DNA of 64,000 bases from Oscillospiraceae bacterium (lineage in GTDB: Bacteria > Bacillota > Clostridia > Oscillospirales > Oscillospiraceae): the NCBI GenBank assembly GCA_015068035.1, contig SVLI01000001.1:248001-312000 (forward strand). Direction: 5' to 3'. Positions 1 through 8,896 of the stretch are shown one piece after another (position 1 is the first letter of the stretch; every line of letters starts with the position of its first letter). The translations under genes and the position numbers were made by a program. Under the pieces are notes generated by a model, which saw only the letters and a program-made list of their open reading frames with translations, did not search any database and was not told the DNA's origin.

Positions 1-2
1 AC

Positions 3-626
3 AAGGAGGACGGCGCGAAGAAAGAAACCGTGTTCTCTTCGGAGTTTGAACTCAGCAAGAAAGACAAGTCCTTCGAAGGCGAAATCGAAGTCGGCGGAGA
101 AGCCGTGTTCGTCTCCTACGAGGGCACTTTGGAAACGGACAAATCCTCCATGGACATTGATCTCAGCAAGCTGAAAGTGAAGTCCTGGGGCGAGGTCGTT
201 TTCGAGGGCTCCCTCGGCTATGCGATCGGCGCTTACGAGAAGCCCGACGTGGACTCCTCCGATGTCACCATGATCCTCTCCATGTCCGAAGACGATCTGA
301 TGGAGATCGCCACAGAGCTCTATGACAACCTCCTCGTGCTGGTCGAAGATCTGGATCTTGACCTGGATGCGCTTGACGAACTTCTCAGCGGCAGCGGCAG
401 CGTCGATGCCCCCGCCGTGGAAGACAGCAGCGATTATTGGTACGGCTACGATTGCGGCTACGACGACGGTTATGATGAGGGCTGGGCCGAAACGGAATAC
501 GACGATTCAGCCGCTTTCATCTACTACGAGGGCGACGCCATCGACGGATATCTGGACGGTTATTACTACGGTTATGACGACGGATATTGGGGCTATGACT
601 ACGGCGAGAGCTACGGTCTCCAGTAA
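3..626 (+). CDS. hypothetical protein with Tyr/Gly/Asp-rich C-terminus (5' partial)
   Basis: The reading frame is open from base 3 and runs to TAA at 624-626, so the gene starts outside the window; the GTG at 30 is probably internal. About 207 residues are visible. The first two thirds are charged, with alternating hydrophobic residues suggesting beta strands, and are rich in Asp and Glu. The last 65 residues are dominated by Tyr, Gly and Asp (repeated GYD and YDDG motifs). I see no catalytic motif or membrane segment. I do not recognise the family. The tail could be an acidic, aromatic surface or binding segment, which is inference. A terminator hairpin follows. Confidence 0.75.
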   Translation, partial: KEDGAKKETVFSSEFELSKKDKSFEGEIEVGGEAVFVSYEGTLETDKSSMDIDLSKLKVKSWGEVVFEGSLGYAIGAYEKPDVDSSDVTMILSMSEDDLMEIATELYDNLLVLVEDLDLDLDALDELLSGSGSVDAPAVEDSSDYWYGYDCGYDDGYDEGWAETEYDDSAAFIYYEGDAIDGYLDGYYYGYDDGYWGYDYGESYGLQ

Positions 627-672
627 ACAACACAAAACCGCGATTGCCACACCAGCATAGCGGCAACAACAA

Positions 673-714
673 AGCCCTGCCGGCAGAAAATCTGCCGGCA
701 GGGCTTAAGTTTTT
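673..714 (+). terminator. rho-independent terminator
   Basis: A perfect 15-bp inverted repeat (673-687 with 691-705, loop of 3) is followed by TAAGTTTTT. It ends the upstream plus-strand gene. It also lies just downstream of the convergent deacetylase gene and could serve both strands. Confidence 0.85.
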
Positions 715-779
715 ATTTCAGGTGGTTTCAAACGACAGCGGGTCTTTGCAGGCATTCGGCAACCCCACCACGCCAGACT

Positions 780-1706
780 TCATATACCTTCATCGCATTC
801 CTGTTCATTCACCGGCAAAACACTCGCCGGGCCGCTCTGCATGGTGATCGTATAGCGTTCCAGGTCATAAAAATCTTCACGCAGATCTGCGCAGCCGTGG
901 GTTGTCACCGTCGTAACCCGGAAATTCTCGCGGATAAAATCCTCCGCCCATTCTTCTTTCTGTCCATAGGGATAGGCGAAGTAAATCACGTCTCTTCCCA
1001 ACTCCCGCTCCAGCGTGTCGATGCTCAGCCGGAGATCGCCGATCACCCGCTGATCAAATTCCTCTCGGCTTTCTTCGGGCAGACGCTCAATTCCGTTTGG
1101 GCCGTTCGGGTCATAACTGCCGCCGCGCTCGTCCAGATTGTGAAGCCGGTAAGTGTGCGAGCCAAATTCCACCAGGCCAGAAGCCTCCATCTCCCGGCAT
1201 ATATCCCAGCTCAAACCGGAGCCGGTATCATAATCCGAAAAGGAAACGACCAGCGCCAGGGCCATTTTTGCGTTGAGCTCTTTCAGAAGAGGAAAGGCCA
1301 GGTCATAATTGCTTTTATACCCGTCATCAAAGCTGATCATCACCGGTTTTTCCGGCAGCGGCTCTTGCGAAATCAAATCCCCGGGCAAAACAAAATGATA
1401 GCCGTTTGCAATCAGCCACTCGAGATCCTCCCGAAACCGGCTGACCGTCACCGTCATGGAATTGCACGCTTCCCCATCCTGCACCACATGATGATACATC
1501 AGAACCGGCAGCGCGCTCTCTCTGCTCGTGCGTGGCTCCGGCGTCGGCAGAGGTGTGGGTTCGGGCGTGGCTTCCGGAGTGGGCGGCACGTTTTCCACCG
1601 GCGGTTCAGTCGCGGAAGGCAGCTCTGTTCCGGGCTGGGGCACCCCGCAGGCCGTTGCGCCGCATAGCAGGATCCCAGCCAAAATCCACACAAAAACTCG
1701 CTTCAC
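780..1706 (-). CDS. polysaccharide deacetylase family lipoprotein
   Basis: 308 residues. A signal peptide ends in a lipobox (ATAC, Cys about residue 20), so the mature protein should be lipid-anchored outside the membrane. A Pro/Thr/Glu linker of about 35 residues follows, then a NodB-type deacetylase fold. Visible motifs are VLMYHHV, MISFDDGY (the Asp-Asp metal and catalytic motif), FGSHT (metal His region) and FAYPYG. The family removes N-acetyl groups from peptidoglycan or other cell-wall sugars; the substrate here is unknown. I chose GTG at 1706, because GAGGAGG lies six bases upstream and the protein then begins MKRVFVW. The longer frame to 1724 has no such site. Confidence 0.85.
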   Translation of the reverse strand: MKRVFVWILAGILLCGATACGVPQPGTELPSATEPPVENVPPTPEATPEPTPLPTPEPRTSRESALPVLMYHHVVQDGEACNSMTVTVSRFREDLEWLIANGYHFVLPGDLISQEPLPEKPVMISFDDGYKSNYDLAFPLLKELNAKMALALVVSFSDYDTGSGLSWDICREMEASGLVEFGSHTYRLHNLDERGGSYDPNGPNGIERLPEESREEFDQRVIGDLRLSIDTLERELGRDVIYFAYPYGQKEEWAEDFIRENFRVTTVTTHGCADLREDFYDLERYTITMQSGPASVLPVNEQECDEGI

Positions 1707-1766
1707 AAGCGCCCTCCTCGACACACTTCACGACCGACTGAACCACGCCGGCAATTTACATTCTGT

Positions 1767-1795
1767 ATATTAGAACACATCCGAACCACAAACAA
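1767..1795 (-). promoter_or_regulatory. putative promoter of the deacetylase gene
   Basis: On the minus strand TTGTTT (1790-1795) and TAATAT (1767-1772) are 17 bp apart, about 60 bp before the chosen GTG start. Both boxes are moderate matches to the housekeeping sigma-factor consensus. Confidence 0.45.
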
Positions 1796-1866
1796 GTCAA
1801 AATCTTGTGGTGATTTTCCGGTATTTCGCCGGAAACCGGCGCCGATGGTTTCTTCTTGCAAGCAAA

Positions 1867-1899
1867 GGGCGGAATGCGAAGCCCTTCGTCATTCCGCCC
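1867..1899 (-). terminator. putative terminator after ftsH
   Basis: GGGCGGAATG (1867-1876) pairs with CATTCCGCCC (1890-1899), and the loop holds a second short helix. It lies 80-115 bases beyond the ftsH stop. The following T tract on the minus strand is only moderate (TTTGCTTG). The rest of 1800-1980 shows nothing convincing. Confidence 0.5.
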
Positions 1900-1981
1900 A
1901 TAAATGCAAATTATAACGGAGTTGCAAAACTCAACTCAGTGCACTGCCGGGCATCGCCCTGTGTTTCGTGCCGCTTTTCGC

Positions 1982-4003
1982 TTACTCCTGATCCGCGCCG
2001 TCTTGCTGCTCGGGCTGCGGAATCGGCTCTGCGACGGTTTCGGAAGGCGTTTCCTCAACAGGCGCAGGCGCTGCAGGCTGCTCATCCTGTTCGGTGAAAA
2101 GCCGGATGTGCTTTGCCGGCGGCTCGATCGTCGGGTCAATGTGCACAGGCAGCTCACCCGTCTCGCAATAGCGGTTGAAGTCCGCGCCGTCCATGCTCTC
2201 ATGGCGCAGCAGATATTCCGCAACGCCCTCCAGCTTATCCTTGTGCTCGAGCAGCAGCTTCTCGCAGAGTTCGGCGGCCTCGTCAAAGATGCGCTTGACT
2301 TCCGCATCAATGATGGCGGCCGTCTCTTCGGAATAGCTCTTGGTCTGCCCGAAGTCGCGTCCGATAAAGATGCTGTGATCCGCGCTGTCAAAGCTGATCG
2401 GGCCGAGCTTTTCGCTCATGCCATAGCGGGTGACCATGGCGCGGGCAAGGCTCGACGCCTGCTGGATGTCCCCGGAAGCACCGGTGGAGATGTCATCCAG
2501 AAACAGCTTCTCTGCAATGCGTCCGCCAAGGGACATAACAATGTTCTCAAACAGCTCTGCGCGGGAATTATAGCTTTCCAAATCCTCCTGCGGGCGGAAG
2601 AGCGTAAAGCCACCGGCCTGACCGCGCGGGATAATCGTGATATAGTGCACGGGATCCGTATGCTCAAGGAACTTGCCGGCGATGGCGTGACCCGCCTCGT
2701 GATAGGCGGTGAGCTTGCGCGCCTTTTCGCTCATCTTCTTGCTCTTCTTTTCCGGACCCATGGCAACCTTCAGAATCGCCTCGTCAACATCCTCCATGCG
2801 GATAAAACGGCGACGGCGGCGCACGGCCAGCAAGGCCGCCTCATTCATCAGGTTTTCCAGATCTGCGCCGGAGAAGCCCGCCGTGCCCTTGGCGATGGAG
2901 TTGAGGTTCACATCGTCGCCAAGCGGCTTGCCGCGGGCGTGGATTTTCAAAATGGCCTCTCTGCCGCGGATGTCGGGCAGGCCGACATAGACACGGCGGT
3001 CAAAACGGCCCGGACGCAGCAGGGCGTTATCGAGAATATCGGAACGGTTGGTCGCAGCGATGACGATGACGCCCTCGTTGTTGCCGAAGCCGTCCATCTC
3101 AACCAGCAACTGGTTAAGCGTCTGCTCGCGCTCGTCGTGGCCGCCGCCGAGGCCGCTGCCGCGCTGACGGCCAACCGCATCAATTTCGTCAATGAAGATG
3201 ATGGACGGAGCAACCTTCTTGGCCTCCGCAAACAAGTCGCGGACGCGGGAAGCGCCGACACCGACATACAGCTCCACGAAATCGGAGCCGGAGATGGACA
3301 GGAACTGCACGCCCGCCTCACCCGCAACAGCCTTGGCCAGCAGGGTTTTACCGGTGCCCGGAGGGCCGACGAGCAGCACACCCTTGGGGATGCGCGCGCC
3401 CATCGCGGTGAAGCTTGCGGGGTTCTTGAGGAATTCCACAACTTCGGCAAGCTCCGCCTTCTCCTCGTCGCAGCCCGCAACGTCGGCAAAGGTGACCTTT
3501 TTCTTCTCTTCGGAGCCCATGCGCACGCGCGCCTTGCCGAATTTCATCACGCCGCCGGCACCGCCGCCGCCACCATTGGCGCGGTTCATCATCACGAACC
3601 ACAGCACACCGAAGATGACAAGGATGCCCAGATACGGCAGCAGGCTTGCCCACCAGGGAACAACGTTGCCCGCCTCATAATCATAATTCCGGATAATGCC
3701 CCGCGCAGCCTGATCTTCAACCAGCTCGTGCGTGTCCATATAGAACATATCCAGACTCATCAGGCGGTGCGAAACGAAATACACGCCCTCATCCGCTTCG
3801 TAAAGCTCCATGGTGAGCGTTCCGTTTTCATCCACCACAAATTCCTTGACCTGCTCCTCACGCAGCAGCTCCAGCACATGATAATAGGTGATCTTGCCGG
3901 CGGTCCGGTTCCGGTTCGTGAGGGAAAACACCGTTGCAAGAAGAATCACGAGGATCAGGATATAAAAGCCTATATCTCTCGCGCGGCTCTTTTTTGGCTT
4001 CAA
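1982..4003 (-). CDS. ftsH: ATP-dependent zinc metalloprotease FtsH
   Basis: 673 residues. Membrane-bound AAA+ protease that degrades misfolded membrane proteins and some regulators. Transmembrane segments at about 11-30 and 116-139 bracket an extracellular domain of about 85 residues. The AAA+ module has Walker A GPPGTGKT at 213-220 and Walker B IIFIDEID at 268-275. The second region of homology (ATNR, RPGRFDR) follows. The zinc site HEAGH is at 435-439. The C-terminus is Pro/Glu/Gln-rich. It starts with TTG; AAAAGGA lies about 12 bases upstream. It is the last gene of the DUF1934-dnaB-tilS-hpt-ftsH run, and the hpt-tilS-ftsH association is common in Firmicutes. Confidence 0.97.
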   Translation of the reverse strand: MKPKKSRARDIGFYILILVILLATVFSLTNRNRTAGKITYYHVLELLREEQVKEFVVDENGTLTMELYEADEGVYFVSHRLMSLDMFYMDTHELVEDQAARGIIRNYDYEAGNVVPWWASLLPYLGILVIFGVLWFVMMNRANGGGGGAGGVMKFGKARVRMGSEEKKKVTFADVAGCDEEKAELAEVVEFLKNPASFTAMGARIPKGVLLVGPPGTGKTLLAKAVAGEAGVQFLSISGSDFVELYVGVGASRVRDLFAEAKKVAPSIIFIDEIDAVGRQRGSGLGGGHDEREQTLNQLLVEMDGFGNNEGVIVIAATNRSDILDNALLRPGRFDRRVYVGLPDIRGREAILKIHARGKPLGDDVNLNSIAKGTAGFSGADLENLMNEAALLAVRRRRRFIRMEDVDEAILKVAMGPEKKSKKMSEKARKLTAYHEAGHAIAGKFLEHTDPVHYITIIPRGQAGGFTLFRPQEDLESYNSRAELFENIVMSLGGRIAEKLFLDDISTGASGDIQQASSLARAMVTRYGMSEKLGPISFDSADHSIFIGRDFGQTKSYSEETAAIIDAEVKRIFDEAAELCEKLLLEHKDKLEGVAEYLLRHESMDGADFNRYCETGELPVHIDPTIEPPAKHIRLFTEQDEQPAAPAPVEETPSETVAEPIPQPEQQDGADQE

Positions 4004-4054
4004 AAAATCTTCACATCCTTTTGAGAAAAATCGGGTGCTTTGCAGCCCGAGGTT

Positions 4055-4597
4055 TTATTCGTTTTCGTAAACGCAGGGTTTGAGAATGCCGACATACGGC
4101 AGGTTGCGGTATTTCTCCGCATAGTCGAGTCCATAGCCGACAACAAAGGCATCCGGAATTTCAAATCCGCTGTAATCCGCCTGGATGGGCGCCGTGCGCC
4201 GCGCGGGCTTATCCAGCAGCGTGACAATGGAGATCGACGCCGGCTTGCGCCCGTTGAGGTAACCGCGGAGGTAATCGAGCGTTTTGCCGCTGTCGAGAAT
4301 GTCCTCCACCATGATAACGTCCATTCCCTCAATATCGGCGCTGAGGTCCTTGTTGATCTTCACAGCGCCGGTTGAAACGCTCTTGTTCCCGTAGGAGGAC
4401 ACCGCCATAAAGTCCACCGAGCAGCTCAGATCCACGCAGCGCATCAAATCTGCCATAAACATAAAGCTACCCTTGAGCACGCCGACAAACAGCGGCTGCT
4501 TCCCCGCAAAGTCACGCGTGATCTGCGCACCGATCTCCTCGACACGCTTTTTCAGCTGTTCCTCCGAAAAAAGAATGGATTCCACGTCCGGATGCAT
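4055..4597 (-). CDS. hpt: hypoxanthine phosphoribosyltransferase
   Basis: 180 residues, usual family length. Purine salvage in the cytoplasm: hypoxanthine or guanine plus PRPP gives IMP or GMP. The PRPP-binding loop is VEDILDSGKT at 97-106, and the early LKGSFMFMADL segment and the purine-contact region (DAFVVGYGLDY) are typical of HPRT. ATG at 4597 lies two bases after the tilS stop, so the two are probably translationally coupled. ftsH follows 51 bases downstream on the same strand. Confidence 0.95.
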   Translation of the reverse strand: MHPDVESILFSEEQLKKRVEEIGAQITRDFAGKQPLFVGVLKGSFMFMADLMRCVDLSCSVDFMAVSSYGNKSVSTGAVKINKDLSADIEGMDVIMVEDILDSGKTLDYLRGYLNGRKPASISIVTLLDKPARRTAPIQADYSGFEIPDAFVVGYGLDYAEKYRNLPYVGILKPCVYENE

Positions 4598-4599
4598 GC

Positions 4600-5961
4600 T
4601 TAATCCCTCTCCTCTATCTCAATGAGTATGGCTGCCTCGCCCGGGGCCGCCAGCCGCCGCTCGTCCGCCCCGAAGCCGACAACCGCCAGCAGGCCGTTCT
4701 CGTCCGCGAGCACAGGAATGCGCGCTCGCTCCCACGCGGGGATTTCCGCTTCGGCGAAAAGCGCCTTCAGGCTCTTGGTGCAGCCGCGCCCGGGCAGACG
4801 CAAACGATCTCCCGGAATTTTAGGCCTGATGGTTATTCTACCACAGCCCTTTGTCATTTCAAAGTAAAACTTCTTAAAAGATTTGTTAATTTTGCCCGGC
4901 ACACCGTCCGTTCTGCGGATCACGATGCCGCATTCGGGGATCTCGATCGCCCCGGGCGCGTCCAAACAGCGCACCGGTAGCGGAGGCAGCTCCTCCGGCA
5001 CACCGAAGCAGAGCTTCCCGAAGCTGCGGCAAACCTTCATCCCGGGCAGGGAAACGCACTTCCCGCTCCCGCCCTCGTGCAGCAGACCGCGCACATCCTG
5101 CGCATGGCCTTCGGTGATTGCCTGTCCGCCAAGCTTTTTCAGAACACGGAAAAAAATCGGCTCCGGCAGTCGGGAAAGCGCCTCCACGGGAAGCGCCGTG
5201 CACCCCGAGAGCGTTTCAGCCTTCTCCCGCAGGAAGTTTTCCGCAAGCTCCGTGAGATATGCATCGTCCGCCCGCAGCCGCCGCGCCGCATCCAGCGCGT
5301 GCTGCACAAAAGCCGGGTTGACGCTCTCCAACGCGGGCAGCGCCTCATGGCGGAGGCGGTTGCGCGCATATTCATCCAAAAGATTGCTGCTGTCCGTAAC
5401 CCAGGTCTCGCCCTGTTCGAGCAGCCAGCGCTCAATCTCGCTTCGCGTCAGGCAAAGCAGCGGACGCACAAGGCCGCTGCGCGCCGGTGCAATCCCGGCA
5501 AGCCCCGCGCTCCCCGCGCCGCGCGCCAGATTGAGCAGCATCGTCTCGGCGTTGTCGTTCATATTATGCGCGGTTGCAATGCGCGCAGCGCCGAGGGCAT
5601 CCGCCGTCTCGCGCAAAAACGCATAGCGCATTTCCCGCGCCGTTTCCTCAATTCCTTTTCCCGTCTCCGCCGCGCGCGCACGCACATCTCCGCTGCCAAC
5701 AACACAATGCACATCCAGCCGCCTGCAAAGTTCCCGGACAAAGTCCGCATCCCGCGCGCTTTCCTCGCCGCGCAGCAGGTGGTTATAGTGCGCGCAGAAA
5801 ACGGAAAAACCCTTTTCCCGCGCCGCGCGACACATCATCAGCAGCAGACAAACAGAGTCCGCCCCGCCGGAGACCGCACAAAGCAGCGCGCCGCCGGGAG
5901 GTGGCAGCATATCGTAACGCTCCGCCCAGACAAGCACACGGTCAAGCAATCCATCAGCCAT
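4600..5961 (-). CDS. tilS: tRNA(Ile)-lysidine synthetase
   Basis: 453 residues. Converts C34 of the CAU anticodon of tRNA-Ile2 to lysidine, switching its identity from Met to Ile; essential in most bacteria. The N-terminal PP-loop ATPase motif SGGADS sits at 31-36. The ATP-pyrophosphatase core continues to about residue 220, with the family segment HNMNDNAETMLLNLARGAG. A C-terminal substrate-recognition domain follows (LRLPGRGCTKSLKALF region). Its ATG overlaps the end of dnaB by 8 bases, indicating one transcript. It sits directly before hpt, a widespread pairing. Confidence 0.95.
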   Translation of the reverse strand: MADGLLDRVLVWAERYDMLPPPGGALLCAVSGGADSVCLLLMMCRAAREKGFSVFCAHYNHLLRGEESARDADFVRELCRRLDVHCVVGSGDVRARAAETGKGIEETAREMRYAFLRETADALGAARIATAHNMNDNAETMLLNLARGAGSAGLAGIAPARSGLVRPLLCLTRSEIERWLLEQGETWVTDSSNLLDEYARNRLRHEALPALESVNPAFVQHALDAARRLRADDAYLTELAENFLREKAETLSGCTALPVEALSRLPEPIFFRVLKKLGGQAITEGHAQDVRGLLHEGGSGKCVSLPGMKVCRSFGKLCFGVPEELPPLPVRCLDAPGAIEIPECGIVIRRTDGVPGKINKSFKKFYFEMTKGCGRITIRPKIPGDRLRLPGRGCTKSLKALFAEAEIPAWERARIPVLADENGLLAVVGFGADERRLAAPGEAAILIEIEERD

Positions 5962-7297
5962 CCGTGCGCCCTGTCATGCTGGAATAGGTCGTGGTCTGCG
6001 CATCCCAGTGGAGATAGACCGTGCCCGTTTCACCGCGGCGGTTTTTCAGGATGATCGCCTCGGCCTCCGCCGGATTTTCGCATTCCTCTTTGCTGTAATA
6101 TTCATCACGGTACAAACCGATGACCAGATCGGCATCCTGCTCGATGGCGCCGCTCTCACGCAGGTCGCTGAGCATGGGGCGCTTGTTCTGCCGCCCCTCG
6201 TTGGCACGGGAGAGCTGACTCAGGCACAGAACCGGAACCTCCAGCTCCTTAGCCATGATCTTCAGCATACGGCTGATGTCGGACACCACCGTTGTGCGGC
6301 TCTCGTCCGCATATTTTTTCGGTCCGCCGGCAGAGGTCATCAGCTGCAGATAGTCAATCACCACAAGGCCGAGATTCTTGACCCGGCGGCACTGGGCGTT
6401 CATATCCGAAACCGTGAGCATGGGGTTATCATTGATGCGCAGATCAAGCGAGCTGAGAACCGAGGCCGCGGCGTTGATGCGCCGCCAGTCATCCTCGCTC
6501 AGCCGCCCCGTCTGCAAAAGCTTGCTGTCAATACGGCTCTGCGTAGAGAGCAGGCGCATGGCAAGCTGTTCGCGCGACATTTCCAGCGAAAAGACTGCAA
6601 CCGTTTTCTTGCTGGTTTTGGCAACGTGCAGCGCGATGTTGAGCGCAATACTCGTCTTACCCATGCCGGGTCGGGAAGCGATCATGGCCAGGTCACCCTT
6701 TTGCAGGCCAAGGATGCGCTGGTCGATGCCCGACAGGCCGGTTTCCACGCCGGGAACGGCGCTTTGCGAGCTTGCCGCCTCGCTCATCTGCTCATAAAGG
6801 TTTTGCAGCACCGTGGACAACGGCATCAGGTCGCTGCCCGTGCGCCCCTGCCGCAGCGCATAGATTTTCTTTTCCGCGAGCTCGAGAATGTTCTCTGCCT
6901 CGCCGGCGCCTTCATACACGGCATCTCCAATCTCGGAGGCCGCCTGCGCCAGCGCGCGGAGCATCGCGCGGTCGCGCACAATGGCGGCATATTCCATGAC
7001 GTTCGCCGCCGTGGGCGTCAATCGCATCAGGTCGAGGATGTACTGCTGGGAACTGTCCTCATACACGCCGCGCACGCGCATCTGGTTGAGCAGCGTTACG
7101 GCGTCCACGGTCTGCGAGTAGGAAAACATCACCATGATGGTCTCAAAAATCTCGCGGTTGGCGCGGACATAGAAGTCCTCAACGCGCAGCAAACCGAGCA
7201 CCTCCGGCAAACAGTTCGGATCAAGCAGGATCGAGCCGATCACCGCCTGCTCCGCCGTGGCGCTGTGTGGCATTTTTCTGCCAAGCAGTTCGTCCAT
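5954..7297 (-). CDS. dnaB: replicative DNA helicase DnaB
   Basis: 447 residues, typical length. Hexameric 5'-3' helicase at the replication fork. The N-terminal collar domain (about 1-110) begins with the family signature PHSATAEQAVIGSIL. The RecA-like motor has Walker A SRPGMGKTS around 208-216, Walker B VVIDYLQLM, and the arginine-rich motif near SGAIEQDADLV. No intein is present. It lies in an operon with the upstream DUF1934 gene and downstream tilS, and overlaps tilS by 8 bases. An AAAGAGAT ribosome site precedes ATG at 7297. Confidence 0.96.
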   Translation of the reverse strand: MDELLGRKMPHSATAEQAVIGSILLDPNCLPEVLGLLRVEDFYVRANREIFETIMVMFSYSQTVDAVTLLNQMRVRGVYEDSSQQYILDLMRLTPTAANVMEYAAIVRDRAMLRALAQAASEIGDAVYEGAGEAENILELAEKKIYALRQGRTGSDLMPLSTVLQNLYEQMSEAASSQSAVPGVETGLSGIDQRILGLQKGDLAMIASRPGMGKTSIALNIALHVAKTSKKTVAVFSLEMSREQLAMRLLSTQSRIDSKLLQTGRLSEDDWRRINAAASVLSSLDLRINDNPMLTVSDMNAQCRRVKNLGLVVIDYLQLMTSAGGPKKYADESRTTVVSDISRMLKIMAKELEVPVLCLSQLSRANEGRQNKRPMLSDLRESGAIEQDADLVIGLYRDEYYSKEECENPAEAEAIILKNRRGETGTVYLHWDAQTTTYSSMTGRTDG

Positions 7298-7358
7298 AAT
7301 CTATCTCTTTCCCCGGGGCATCCCCCGGCAAAATGTTTTTGCAGCGCCCGCGCACCGC

Positions 7359-7793
7359 TCAGCTTTTCAGCTCCTGCACATGGATACGGAAGCGATTTTT
7401 CCCGACATTCGTGTTCTCAAAGCCGATGCGGTAATGGATTTCCAGATCGCCGCCATGCTCATCCAGCGCGGCGTACACGCGCTCCGTGTTCACGTCCATC
7501 GTGGCCGCCCCGAAAGGCGTTTCATAGAGAAACAGATGCTTTTTCCCGGGTTCAAAGACCATGTGCGAGGTGATCTCACCCTCGCGCTCAAGCACCACAC
7601 CCGTCGGCTCGACGAGGAAGGTCGTGCGCGTTCCCTTCAGCCCTGTAAGCTCGCTTTCCATATATACCAGCTTTCCGCGTCCGTCGGCATAGCCGTAGTG
7701 TCCATCTGTTAAAAGCTCAATGGCGTCGCCGTCATCCCCATCGTCCACCTGTTGCAGCCCGCGAATGGAGATCAGCACGTTTTTCATTTCCAT
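7359..7793 (-). CDS. DUF1934 domain-containing protein (YwiB-like)
   Basis: 144 residues. Small beta-rich cytoplasmic protein whose start (KNVLISIRGLQ) matches the DUF1934/YwiB family, predicted to form a lipocalin-like beta barrel of unknown function. No catalytic motif is visible. The frame is open to an ATG at 7844, but the extra 17 residues are unlike the family. I prefer ATG at 7793, with AGGAAGGA about 12 bases upstream (a long spacing). It is the first gene after the minus-strand promoter at 7858-7886 and probably leads the dnaB-ftsH operon. Confidence 0.75.
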   Translation of the reverse strand: MEMKNVLISIRGLQQVDDGDDGDAIELLTDGHYGYADGRGKLVYMESELTGLKGTRTTFLVEPTGVVLEREGEITSHMVFEPGKKHLFLYETPFGAATMDVNTERVYAALDEHGGDLEIHYRIGFENTNVGKNRFRIHVQELKS

Positions 7794-7857
7794 TTTGTGC
7801 CATGTTCCTTCCTGCCCTCCGGCCCTGTTCCCGGCCCGGCACATAAATTGACAGTAT

Positions 7858-7886
7858 ATTATACCCTTTTCCGCCTCCTTTGTAAA
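7858..7886 (-). promoter_or_regulatory. promoter of the DUF1934-dnaB-tilS-hpt-ftsH operon
   Basis: On the minus strand TTTACA (revcomp of 7881-7886) and a perfect TATAAT (revcomp of 7858-7863) are exactly 17 bp apart. Transcription should start near 7851, giving a leader of about 58 bases before the ATG at 7793. Confidence 0.75.
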
Positions 7887-7946
7887 TAGAATATACCGCT
7901 TTTTGCTTGCAATTTCCTTTTTCTCGGGAAGAAATTGAATTGACGC

Positions 7947-7975
7947 TTTATTTTTCCGCGGGAATGTGGTAGAAT
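7947..7975 (+). promoter_or_regulatory. putative promoter of the Asp23-nusB-xseAB-ispA operon
   Basis: TTTATT (7947-7952), a 17-bp spacer and TAGAAT (7970-7975), with an extended -10 TGG just before it. It sits about 100 bases upstream of the first gene, divergent from the promoter at 7858-7886. Confidence 0.5.
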
Positions 7976-8073
7976 ACTTTCAACTGTGTGCTGCTTTACC
8001 CGCGCCACGCCGCCGCACCCTGTTTCGGGCGGCATCAGGCGCCGATCGCGCAGCACGGCAAGGAGGAACAATT

Positions 8074-8421
8074 ATGGCGGAATATATCACTTGTCAGGAC
8101 GAAAAGGGCAGCGTCAACATTTCTGAGGACGTCGTCGCCGTCGTAGTCGGCGCAGCCATTTCCGAGGCCGAGGGCGTTGCGGGGCTTGCAAGCTCTGCCG
8201 GAATCGAGTTCTTCGGCAAAAAGAATACAACGCGCAGCATCAAGGTGCAGTTTGAGGGCGAGAAGATTCTTCTCGACATTCCCATCACCGTGCGCTACGG
8301 CTTTGCCATTGCCGATGTTGCCAAGAAGGCGCAGGATGCCGTCACCTCCGCAGTGGAGTCGATGATCGGCTTTACGCCCGTTGTCAACATCCACGTCAGC
8401 GGCGTCGCGTTCGACAAGTAG
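8074..8421 (+). CDS. Asp23/Gls24 family envelope stress response protein
   Basis: 115 residues. Matches the Asp23 (DUF322) family, including B. subtilis YqhY; family members are linked to envelope stress and, for YqhY, lipid homeostasis. Visible family features are the N-terminal GSVNISEDVVAVVVGAAISEAEGV segment in pieces, and a C-terminal VVNIHVSGV strand. No membrane segment, so cytoplasmic. ATG at 8074 is preceded by AAGGAGGA, which rules out the upstream in-frame start near 7966. nusB follows after 11 bases, the same order as yqhY-nusB in Bacillus. Confidence 0.9.
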   Translation: MAEYITCQDEKGSVNISEDVVAVVVGAAISEAEGVAGLASSAGIEFFGKKNTTRSIKVQFEGEKILLDIPITVRYGFAIADVAKKAQDAVTSAVESMIGFTPVVNIHVSGVAFDK

Positions 8422-8432
8422 GTGCGCGGCCT

Positions 8433-8894
8433 ATGACAAGAACTTCTGCGCGGGAGCTGGCGGTTCAGCTATGCTTCCGCCTTTCCTCCGGGGAGACGCT
8501 CCCGGCGGAGGAACTGACCCGTTTTTTTGATCGCGAATACTACGAATCGCTGTCCGTTGAGGGAGAGCCTTTCTCCCAGACGCCGGACGATGCGCAGCTT
8601 GCCTACATACGCGATGTGGTGCTGGGCGTGCAGGCGCATCTGGAGGAGCTGGACGGCTTCATCGAGAAATACGCCGTCGGCTGGAAGGTTTCCCGCATCT
8701 CCAAAACGGCGCTGGCCGTGCTGCGCGTTGCGCTGTGCGAGCTGCGCTATGTGGAGGACGTGCCGCCCTCTGCCGCAATCAACGAGGCCGTCGAGCTCGC
8801 CAAGCACTATGACGAGCCGGAAACGGTCGCCTTCGTCAACGGTGTGCTCGGCGCTTACTGGCGCGGGGAGCACACGCCTGCGGAAGAAAACTGA
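8433..8894 (+). CDS. nusB: transcription antitermination factor NusB
   Basis: 153 residues. All-helical RNA-binding protein that, with NusE (S10), binds boxA RNA and supports antitermination of rRNA operons. The N-terminal SARELAVQLCFRLS helix and the C-terminal ISKTALAVLRVALCELRY and AINEAVELAKHY segments are typical. It lies between the Asp23-family gene and xseA with gaps of 11 and 2 bases, so it is co-transcribed. It carries a slightly acidic central insertion (about residues 30-60) relative to short NusB proteins. Confidence 0.93.
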   Translation: MTRTSARELAVQLCFRLSSGETLPAEELTRFFDREYYESLSVEGEPFSQTPDDAQLAYIRDVVLGVQAHLEELDGFIEKYAVGWKVSRISKTALAVLRVALCELRYVEDVPPSAAINEAVELAKHYDEPETVAFVNGVLGAYWRGEHTPAEEN

Positions 8895-8896
8895 CG

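Noticed and set aside
1904-4024. 706-residue open frame antisense to ftsH
   Set aside because: It mirrors a G+C-rich gene. The minus-strand FtsH is complete with all motifs, while the plus-strand product resembles nothing and has no ribosome site.
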